64,000 nt of DNA. Source: Neobacillus sp. PS3-12. Lineage in GTDB: Bacteria > Bacillota > Bacilli > Bacillales > Cytobacillaceae. The stretch spans positions 4,500,001-4,564,000 of the forward strand of contig NZ_CP133268.1 in NCBI RefSeq assembly GCF_030915385.1. The letters are read 5' to 3'. A program made the position numbers and the translations under genes. This document shows, piece by piece, positions 37,393 through 44,485 of the stretch. The notes beneath the pieces are model-generated. The model searched no databases. It was not told where the DNA came from and was given only the letters and a program-made list of their open reading frames with translations. Positions within the stretch are counted from its first letter, which is position 1. Each line of letters begins with the position of its first letter.

Positions 37393-38832
37393 GTGGTAAT
37401 TGGACTGTTAATTAGTGTAATCGGGTTTATTCCCATTGCACTAGCTCTTAGTATTCATAAAATGTATAACAAATCCAAACTGTCTTTAGCTTTGTTTGTC
37501 TACATGCTTTTAATTACAGTTTGGCAACTAGATGTTGGAGTTTTGTATTTAAGTGATCAGTGGAATGAAAGTGCCAGTTTGTTTCTTTTTCGGTTATTAC
37601 GGTTAGGTCCTACATATGCGATTCCGGTTGTCTTTAATATCGCTTATATCATCATTAAGCATCATTCAACGGTATTATATGATGCAGGAAAATTGGAAAC
37701 TAAAATCTGTAAATTTCTATTTAAGAAGATAACCTTTTACATATTAATTGCATTAAGTTCTTTTGTTTATCTTATCAACTTTACGAATTTAGGCATTTCG
37801 GGATTACAAGTAGCGTATCTTGGACATTCAAATATTAGCTATTATTATGTTAAATATGGCCCATTGTCATGGATCTACGTCCTATATATGAGTACTTTTA
37901 TCCTATTTATGTTTTTAATCTTTCATTTCTCCAAACAAATTCAAAGTTTAAATATAAGGCATTTTTTGAAGGCTTTTTCCATATATTCGTTTTTGCTATT
38001 TGTTACAGGGTTTCTCAATTTTTCTCATGACAGTTCCTATATTGCCAGCAGTATAGGAACTGTCATTTTCTCCACACTTATCATGTTAGAATTTCTTGAA
38101 CTAAATACTCATATCAAGATGAATTATTCCCGGTTGGTTGAGAGGCAGAAGAAGTTAGACTATACAGGAAGTTTAGCCGGGAGCTTGATCCATGAAGTGA
38201 AGAATACGAATCAAATTATCAAAGGGTTTTCTAAAATTTCAAATAAAAGTGAAACGATGACAGAAAATGAAAAAAGCTCTTTAGACATGATTATTAAAGC
38301 AACGGACTATTTTAGCGAATTGACGAACAGTTATCGGGAATATATGGAAACTTCACAAATGACATTTAAAAGAGAAAACTTAGATGACATCATTCACAAT
38401 GCAATTGAATTATCCAAAGAATCCTTGAAGGAACATCATGTCGAGATTGAAATAATCAATCCTTATAATTCGCTGGAGGGGTTTGTCAATCGAACGTATT
38501 TTAGACAAATCTTTATCAATCTAATCAAAAATAGCATAGAGGCTTTTTCCGAGGAGCAAAAAGGAAAGAAGATTACCATTGAAATACAGCTGGTTGAAAG
38601 CAATATTGTCATTCATTTTATAGATACCGGAAAAGGGATTCCTGCTGCCAATTGGAAAAGTGTCTTTGATCCTTTTATCTCTTTTAAGAAAAGCGGTATG
38701 GGGCTTGGACTTCCCTTTGTCAAAAAGGTGATTTTGGAACATTTAGGGGATATTCAAATTGTAGAAAGCACCCCGAAAGGAACTCATTTTCAAATTGAAC
38801 TTCCTCAAAATGGGGTAATTAACATGGATTAA
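37393..38832 (+). CDS. Membrane-bound orphan sensor histidine kinase
   Basis: The 479-residue protein has about seven N-terminal membrane helices (1-240) of the kind seen in 7TM/HisK_N sensors. A HisKA-like segment (LAGSLIHEVKNTNQIIKG, His in HEVKN) follows, then a HATPase domain (INLIKNSIEAF, DTGKGIP, GMGLGLPFVKKVI). AAGGGGTGAC precedes the GTG start. No response regulator is adjacent. The kinase follows the ketoacyl-synthase-like gene in the same segment, so the two may work together. Confidence 0.88.
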   Translation: MVIGLLISVIGFIPIALALSIHKMYNKSKLSLALFVYMLLITVWQLDVGVLYLSDQWNESASLFLFRLLRLGPTYAIPVVFNIAYIIIKHHSTVLYDAGKLETKICKFLFKKITFYILIALSSFVYLINFTNLGISGLQVAYLGHSNISYYYVKYGPLSWIYVLYMSTFILFMFLIFHFSKQIQSLNIRHFLKAFSIYSFLLFVTGFLNFSHDSSYIASSIGTVIFSTLIMLEFLELNTHIKMNYSRLVERQKKLDYTGSLAGSLIHEVKNTNQIIKGFSKISNKSETMTENEKSSLDMIIKATDYFSELTNSYREYMETSQMTFKRENLDDIIHNAIELSKESLKEHHVEIEIINPYNSLEGFVNRTYFRQIFINLIKNSIEAFSEEQKGKKITIEIQLVESNIVIHFIDTGKGIPAANWKSVFDPFISFKKSGMGLGLPFVKKVILEHLGDIQIVESTPKGTHFQIELPQNGVINMD

Positions 38833-39131
38833 GAACCCAAAACTCCTTAACTAGTGTTGAAAACAAACAGTTAAAAAGAAGGACTGCACTTTATGTGTGG
38901 TCTTTTAATTTCATTACTGGTTCGATTATATCTGACATAAAGAAGAACTAGAATAAATGGAATCTATACAAATGATGTTTTTTATTTAAAAACATTTCAA
39001 ACAAAAAATAAAATGCTGGAAAGTTGTTAGGGGTCAAGGGAAAGGTTTCCTAAAGCTCCTTGGATGGTGTTGCTTTAGAATAAAGTTCGATAATTTTAAA
39101 ATAATATTGATGATTTGTAAAAAAGTTTGAT
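38833..39131. other. Intergenic region, no gene seen
   Basis: AT-rich DNA with a weak hairpin near 38877-38915 (AAAAGAAGGACTGCAC…GTGTGGTCTTTT) that could end the kinase transcript. Nothing else is recognisable. Confidence 0.4.
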
Positions 39132-39161
39132 AAAAAAATCCTGTTTAGTACAGGATTTTTT
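39132..39161. terminator. Terminator hairpin next to array copy 7
   Basis: AAAAAATCCTG and CAGGATTTTTT form a perfect 11-bp stem with a 7-nt loop, directly joined to the array repeat. Confidence 0.85.
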
Positions 39162-39162
39162 C

Positions 39163-39260
39163 TAATTCAGCAATCGGGCCAGATTGTTGCATAACATATT
39201 TAAAGAAAATTACTAGGGGTGAAGAAAATGTGTGGATTTTGAGTAAAACAAAGGGATCAT
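39163..39260 (+). repeat. Array repeat, copy 7
   Basis: AATTCAGCAATCGGGCCAGA (core 39171-39180), TTGCATAACATATTTAAAGA, then GTGAAGAAAATGTGTGG and a GAGTAAAACAAAGGG end. It points + although the next genes are on the minus strand. Confidence 0.7.
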
Positions 39261-39352
39261 TAAATACAATAATGGGTTGATTCGGTTAACCAGACCAAAA
39301 AAAATTGGCGCGCATTATGTTTAAAATGTGCTCCCAAAAGGTTTTTAAATAA

Positions 39353-40819
39353 CTATTTGTTTTCTTTTTTACAAATTATTTGAATAACATCTCTACCTGA
39401 CAATGCTGCTGTAGGAACCCCTCCTCCAGGTTCTACCCATTGCCCAATCATAAAGAAGTTTTCCAAACCTGGTAGAGTTTTGTTCATAGACATTCCAAGA
39501 GTCTTGGTTGTAATTAACCAACCCTCAAATGAACCTTGCCAATTATCAGTATAACGTTTGTAGGTAAGTGGAGTTGCTACATCAATAACTTCGATGTCCT
39601 CTTTAAGACCCGGATATATTTTATTGATCTCATTAATATATGTATCAGCAATTTTCTTTTTTTCAGCTTCATAAGCTTCTCTATCCTCTTTAAATTTTTC
39701 CCAATAAGCATAATCAGACTGAAAATTGGTGATTACGACTGATTTTCCAGCAGGAGCTAATGATGAATCAAAACAGTAATGTCTAACAGTCATACTATTT
39801 AATTCTTTTCCGGCAATGGATATAGGCTGATTAAGCCAATGTCTAATATTATGTGGTATATCTGATAAATCACGGTGAATACCCAGCGATACTTGAATTA
39901 AAGGTTCAAAGATTGGTAAATGATCATAATAATCTTTAATCTGTTTATTAATGTAATTTCCTTCAAGCATTTTAAAAATGGTTGCATAACCGTCAGCAGC
40001 TGAGATTACAATATCTGCCATATACTCAGTTCCATCTATCAGCCTAATTCCTTCAGCTTTACCGTTTTTAATAAGTATTTTGTCTACCCTGGACTTATAT
40101 TGTACAGTACCTCCGAGTTCAATGTAATGACGTTCCAATGTCTTTGCAAACGCAAGAGAACCTCCCTTTGGAAAGCCAGAACTTTTATTGTTTAACCCTG
40201 CTAAGGTGAATAATAAGGCCAGCATAGGAAATTCAGGTGTGAAAATCCTTGAAAATGCATCCTTTAGAAAGTCATTTTGAAATTGTTTTACAAAATCAAT
40301 TACTTTAACATTCCGATATTTACTAAAAATTTTTGCATGTGGTAAAATCTTCAGAAGTAGGGAAGCTTCATCAAGGAGGTTATACAGTTCTTTTGCTTTT
40401 TTTAAAGGCTGCTTGAAAAGACAAAGTTCACGGACAGCATCTGCTAATTCACAAATGACAGACTCATCTTCAGGAGCTAATTCTTTTAAATGACTTTCAA
40501 ATTTATCGATATTTGTATAGACGATCATTGTTTTATTTTCTGGACCTTCTATACGGGTGAATTCACTATAGTCAATCACCTCCATTTGGGTTGCACCTAA
40601 TTCCTGCCATATCTTATAAAACGGAGATGCTTCCCCAGAACCAACTAACCAGTGAAGGCAGCCGTCAAAAGTATAACCCTTACGTTTCCAGGATGTGCAC
40701 AGACCGCCTGGAAGATTATGCATTTCGAAAATTTTTGTTTTAAATCCATTCATCTGGCCATAACAGCCGGCGGATAGTCCTGCGATGCCTGATCCAATTA
40801 TAATAATTGATTTTTTCAT
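39353..40819 (-). CDS. Phytoene desaturase/RetSat-like FAD oxidoreductase
   Basis: The 488-residue protein starts with a dinucleotide-binding motif (IIIIGSGIAGLSAGCYGQMNG) and the family box NLPGGLCTSWKRKGYTFDG. This is the carotenoid desaturase/retinol saturase superfamily, which reduces or desaturates polyene chains with FAD. The C-terminus (FMIGQWVEPGGGVPTAALSG) is the second FAD-contact region. The substrate is unknown and no phytoene synthase is nearby. The start overlaps the end of the TetR gene by 4 bp, so they form one operon. Confidence 0.85.
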   Translation of the reverse strand: MKKSIIIIGSGIAGLSAGCYGQMNGFKTKIFEMHNLPGGLCTSWKRKGYTFDGCLHWLVGSGEASPFYKIWQELGATQMEVIDYSEFTRIEGPENKTMIVYTNIDKFESHLKELAPEDESVICELADAVRELCLFKQPLKKAKELYNLLDEASLLLKILPHAKIFSKYRNVKVIDFVKQFQNDFLKDAFSRIFTPEFPMLALLFTLAGLNNKSSGFPKGGSLAFAKTLERHYIELGGTVQYKSRVDKILIKNGKAEGIRLIDGTEYMADIVISAADGYATIFKMLEGNYINKQIKDYYDHLPIFEPLIQVSLGIHRDLSDIPHNIRHWLNQPISIAGKELNSMTVRHYCFDSSLAPAGKSVVITNFQSDYAYWEKFKEDREAYEAEKKKIADTYINEINKIYPGLKEDIEVIDVATPLTYKRYTDNWQGSFEGWLITTKTLGMSMNKTLPGLENFFMIGQWVEPGGGVPTAALSGRDVIQIICKKENK

Positions 40820-41469
40820 CTTAAATTACCTTCCTTCTCTATATCCACTTGTAAGGCCCATAAGAGGTACGAACGAAATGTGGATACTTGTTCAGATGAA
40901 CAAATAGTAGCAGGGCCTAAAACCATTGCACCTAACGAAATACCATTAATAAGGGTCATTAGTGTGTCTGTAATTACTTCTATTGAAATGATAGGTTTAA
41001 ATTCTCCTATTTCAACACCTTTTTTAAAAAGCATTTGAAACGTTTCAGATACCATTGTGTAACGATTTACCTCATAGTCATGCTTTGTTTTTTCCCACCA
41101 TCCAGAAATATAAAATTCTAAAGTAGCCGGGAAAATGCTTTCTGCAATAGAATCCAAACCTTGCACAAGCTGTTTAAGAAAAATTTCGATTGTCTCCCAT
41201 ACGCTACTGCCTGAATCGTTTTGGGGTTTTAAAAGCCATTTAATAATTGCTTGATCAAATTCCTTTATTAATTCTTTTAACATTTCTTCAGTGCTAGAAA
41301 AGTATATATACAATCCTCCACGACTAATGTTAGCTTCCTCTATTACATCTTGCATTGTTGTTGCGGTGTATCCCTTTTTTACAAAAACCTTTGAAGCAGC
41401 ATTCAAAATATGGCGAACTTTCTTTTTCCGATATTCTTCATTAACTTTTGGAGAAATAATAAACACCAC
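40816..41469 (-). CDS. TetR-family transcriptional regulator
   Basis: The 217-residue protein has an N-terminal TetR helix-turn-helix (AASKVFVKKGYTATTMQDVI, then EEANISRGGLYIYFSS) and a C-terminal ligand domain (about 75-205). It overlaps the FAD oxidoreductase gene by 4 bp and probably represses this two-gene operon through the perfect palindrome at 41476-41505. Confidence 0.93.
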   Translation of the reverse strand: MVFIISPKVNEEYRKKKVRHILNAASKVFVKKGYTATTMQDVIEEANISRGGLYIYFSSTEEMLKELIKEFDQAIIKWLLKPQNDSGSSVWETIEIFLKQLVQGLDSIAESIFPATLEFYISGWWEKTKHDYEVNRYTMVSETFQMLFKKGVEIGEFKPIISIEVITDTLMTLINGISLGAMVLGPATICSSEQVSTFRSYLLWALQVDIEKEGNLR

Positions 41470-41475
41470 CTAAGA

Positions 41476-41505
41476 AATAAAAATGACATTAGTGTCATTT
41501 TTATT
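41476..41505 (-). promoter_or_regulatory. TetR operator, perfect 13-bp inverted repeat
   Basis: AATAAAAATGACA and TGTCATTTTTATT are exact reverse complements separated by TTAG, 7 bp upstream of the tetR start. This suggests autoregulation. The stretch 41506-41827 shows no gene. Confidence 0.85.
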
Positions 41506-41827
41506 TTACAATATAACAAGATTTATTAGCAATACCTTGAATTGAATATGCCAAGGTATTAAATTTGATATTATATGAACTGAATTTATCTTAGACAAAA
41601 CCGAATTTCAGGAAGATAGTATCTTGAGTAGTTCCGAATAAAATTATGGCATTTCAATTGTGATTCTTTCAGCCTAGTTTAGCTAATGGGATCAATGATC
41701 AATTCCTGTGTGTGTAATGTTCTACCGAGGGGCAGTTGTTATCTTAAGACCATACAGAAAAAGGTCAACCAGGATTTTGGTTTACCTTATTACAAATGAG
41801 TTCTTTGGTGAATAAAGATTAAGTAAT

Positions 41828-41905
41828 GCTATTCCACAAACGGGCGCTTTTTTATAATAAGGATGAGCGCTTATTTTCCATTTTAAGGCCATTTAAATGT
41901 CCGGA
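41828..41905 (+). repeat. Array repeat, copy 8
   Basis: GCTATTCCACAAACGGGCGC (core 41837-41847), GAGCGCTT stem arm, TTTTAAGGCCATTTAAATG. It points + between two minus-strand genes. Confidence 0.75.
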
Positions 41906-41983
41906 TGCAGCAAAAGTTTATTTATTGCCCTAACGTAGAAGATAGTTAAAATCTCACAATCTTGTTACCGTCGGCTAAATTAT

Positions 41984-42688
41984 TTATTTATTTTGATGTT
42001 CGGATTTGTCACCGACACCCATTATTTTTGATGTGAAACGGCTGATCATCTCAGCAGCAAATCTTTCGTTTGCTCCTGCAAGGAATGCGGCAGCAAAAGT
42101 GAATATTTTTGCCGTATCTCCAGTTGCGTTTATTCCGTTCAGAATAACCGTAGTTACCAGTCCAATAAATGAACCCATTACTACACCAACAATGGGACGG
42201 ATAAGGTACCAGGAGGTAAAGGTAGGGTCCATACTACGATGGATCATATGAGTATATATTCCGTGTAAAGTAAAGGAAATTGCTCCTATGGATCCCGCAA
42301 TAGCACACAAGTAAATGGTTTGCATCCACGTCCATTTTTCTACCTGCATCGATGTGTTAAGTCCGCTTAAATGGATAGCTCCTAACCAAATCCAAAAACC
42401 AAGAAAAGCTAACTCATACAATATGATAATGTAAGGTTTATATGAACATGAAAATTCAAACCTTATCGGAGCGTTGTGGAGAGTTGTTCTTACCTGGTTT
42501 AATGATTCGTTCAATCCAATGTTATCACCAGGCTTTTTTGTTTCTAATTTGGCTTTCATGTTATCCAGAATAATGGACGCTTCCTTCACGTCGTAACCCT
42601 TGTCTGCAAAATCAGCGGTAGTTCCTTCGAGGAAAGATAATTGTTCTAACTCATCAGGCTGTTTTTCCTTTAGTTCTTCGCAACTCAT
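41984..42688 (-). CDS. Unidentified membrane protein
   Basis: The 234-residue protein has an N-terminal soluble, acidic part (1-85) and about four membrane helices (about 87-108, 122-142, 163-185 and 196-212). The end is GANERFAAEMISRFTSKIMG. I do not recognise the family. It stands alone between two array repeats and runs against the repeat orientation. Confidence 0.7.
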   Translation of the reverse strand: MSCEELKEKQPDELEQLSFLEGTTADFADKGYDVKEASIILDNMKAKLETKKPGDNIGLNESLNQVRTTLHNAPIRFEFSCSYKPYIIILYELAFLGFWIWLGAIHLSGLNTSMQVEKWTWMQTIYLCAIAGSIGAISFTLHGIYTHMIHRSMDPTFTSWYLIRPIVGVVMGSFIGLVTTVILNGINATGDTAKIFTFAAAFLAGANERFAAEMISRFTSKIMGVGDKSEHQNK

Positions 42689-42788
42689 TATGGTTTCCCC
42701 TCTATCGAATATAAATTAGCATAAATTAATTTTATACCTTATCTATTAGTTTGAATATAGTATGTTTAGTACATAATGTTGAAAAAGA

Positions 42789-42928
42789 CCAATCTTCAAC
42801 AATCGGGCGCCATTCTTGAGGATTGGCGCTCATTTTGCAATTTTAGGGCCATATTGCGGAACATCACTTTTAAAGAAAAATTGGTAAGAAGGAAGATATT
42901 GTGAAGAGTTTCACTCAAACTAACGGAC
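42789..42928 (+). repeat. Array repeat, copy 9 (fullest copy)
   Basis: CCAATCTTCAACAATCGGG (core CAATCGGGCGC 42800-42810). The outer arms CCAATC.TCAA and TTGA.GATTGG pair around the core. Then come TTTTAGGGCCATATTGCGGA, TTTTAAAGAAAAATTGGTAA and ATATTGTGAAGAGTTTCACT with CAAACTAACGG (ends 42926). A TTCAC/GTGAA mini-hairpin lies in the right part. Confidence 0.9.
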
Positions 42929-43047
42929 AGGTTAATTTAATACGAAATGATTAAAATAATTATAGCTGTGCTATATTCTAAATAATTCCAAAACAATAGA
43001 TTTAGTTTATAATACAGCTATAATAAATTTTTTAAAGGAGATTTTTT

Positions 43048-43863
43048 ATGGAGCTAATTACAGGTAAGGTCATAATAATATCTCTATTTTTATTTATAAT
43101 CACAATGATTGAGACATTAGCTTATTCAACAAGGATTTCAGGAGTAAGGGTAAAATTAATTGCAACTGCATTATCTTTGTTTGGTACATTAGTAATTGTT
43201 TCAAGGTTTTCCACTATGATACAACAACCTCTAACAGCAAAACTTATTGCAGAGGTACCCGAAAAATCTAACCCATTAAACTACATAGAGGGACAGTATA
43301 GAATTTTGATTTGGGTAACAACTTTTGGAGTATTGTTTGGAATACTTCTTTTTCCGACATTCATAAATATCTTTTCACGAGCCATTATTCAATTATCAAA
43401 TCAACGTGGCTCAGTCATTGCACTATTTATTAAGCATTGTAACCGAATAAGCTTTAAAAAGTTTTTTATGTGCTTCAGACTACCAAGATTAACATATCTG
43501 AAGGGTATTACCTTTAATACAATTCCAAAAAGGCTCTTTGTAATTAATGTTATCATTTCTGCTGTATTTACTATTGGGGTTCTTTCTTCTATATACGCAT
43601 CAATGCTAGTTCCAAAGTATTCACAAGCAGCATTAATGTCATCTGGGATAATAAATGGTATAGCAACAATTTTATTGACATTGTTTATTGACCCTAAGGC
43701 TTCCGTGTTAGCTGATAGAGTAATGAAAAATCAAACAGATTATATTTACTTGAAAAGTTACTCTTTGACTATGATTAGTTCTAAATTATTAGGGACAATT
43801 GCGGCTCAACTACTGTTTATCCCTGCGGCATATTATGTTGCTTGGTTTGCTAAGTGGATTTAA
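43048..43863 (+). CDS. amj: Amj-family lipid II flippase
   Basis: Amj moves lipid II across the membrane for wall synthesis and in B. subtilis substitutes for MurJ. The 271-residue protein has about six membrane helices; the start reads TMIETLAYSTRISGVRVKL and continues SLFGTLVIVSRFSTMIQQPL, the family signature, and the end contains FIDPKASVLADRV. Amj is normally a core gene. Here it lies between array repeats, so it is probably an accessory copy that could guard against MurJ-directed toxins. AAAGGAGA precedes the ATG. Confidence 0.85.
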   Translation: MELITGKVIIISLFLFIITMIETLAYSTRISGVRVKLIATALSLFGTLVIVSRFSTMIQQPLTAKLIAEVPEKSNPLNYIEGQYRILIWVTTFGVLFGILLFPTFINIFSRAIIQLSNQRGSVIALFIKHCNRISFKKFFMCFRLPRLTYLKGITFNTIPKRLFVINVIISAVFTIGVLSSIYASMLVPKYSQAALMSSGIINGIATILLTLFIDPKASVLADRVMKNQTDYIYLKSYSLTMISSKLLGTIAAQLLFIPAAYYVAWFAKWI

Positions 43864-43872
43864 TGGGTTTTG

Positions 43873-43945
43873 TTCAACTAACGGGTGCGATTCTGCATGA
43901 ATTGTGCTCTTTCTTTATGTTTAGGGTCATTTAATGGGATAAGAG
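43873..43945 (+). repeat. Array repeat, copy 10 (CTAACGGGTGC type)
   Basis: TTCAACTAACGGGTGCGATT (core 43878-43888), AATTGTGCTCTTTC arm, TTTAGGGTCATTTAATGGG and ATAAG. It shows that CTAACGGGTGC and CAATCGGGCGC are variants of one core. Confidence 0.8.
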
Positions 43946-44003
43946 TTTAAAATGCAGTTTTTATTGAATTAAAAAATTTTGTATTTATGATACCAAAATA
44001 TGG

Positions 44004-44055
44004 TTGACAAACTGAGATTACATTTGTAATATTGTCTATAAGATTACAAATGTAA
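44004..44055 (+). promoter_or_regulatory. blaI-type promoter with two BlaI operators
   Basis: TTGACA (44004-44009) and TAATAT (44027-44032) with 17 bp spacing form a strong promoter. TTACATTTGTAA (44018-44029) and TTACAAATGTAA (44044-44055) match the TACA..TGTA operator of BlaI/MecI. The first overlaps the -10 box and the second the transcript start. Confidence 0.9.
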
Positions 44056-44074
44056 TATTGGAGGATTTCCTTAA

Positions 44075-44485
44075 ATGACAAATGATTTACCTAAAATATC
44101 TGAAGCAGAATTGGAAATTATGAAAGTTCTTTGGGAAAAGGCACCTCAAACAGCCAATGAAATCATTGAAAAGCTGGAGTCAAAAATGGATTGGAAACCA
44201 AAAACTATTCGAACGCTTATTAACAGATTAGTTCAGAAAGAAGCTGTGTCTTTTCATCAAGGTAAAGGACGTTTATACGAGTATTATCCTGTGGTTTCGC
44301 AAGAGCATTTTTTACAAGTAGAGACTAAATCTTTTCTTAAGCGTTTTTATGGTGCATCCCTAAAACCGTTACTTGTGAATTTTTTGAAGGAAGAGAAGCT
44401 GTCATCAGAAGATATTAAAGAACTCAAACTAATTCTGGATGAAAAGAGTGATGAAAAACAGAGGAAGGATAACAAAAATGAGTGA
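44075..44485 (+). CDS. BlaI/MecI-family repressor
   Basis: The 136-residue protein has a winged helix (ISEAELEIMKVLWEKAPQTA, then KTIRTLINRLVQKEAV) and a helical dimerisation tail. Such repressors are cleaved when their M56 partner senses a signal. Two matching operators lie in its own promoter. It overlaps the next gene by 8 bp. No beta-lactamase is nearby, so its target is probably its own operon. Confidence 0.93.
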   Translation: MTNDLPKISEAELEIMKVLWEKAPQTANEIIEKLESKMDWKPKTIRTLINRLVQKEAVSFHQGKGRLYEYYPVVSQEHFLQVETKSFLKRFYGASLKPLLVNFLKEEKLSSEDIKELKLILDEKSDEKQRKDNKNE

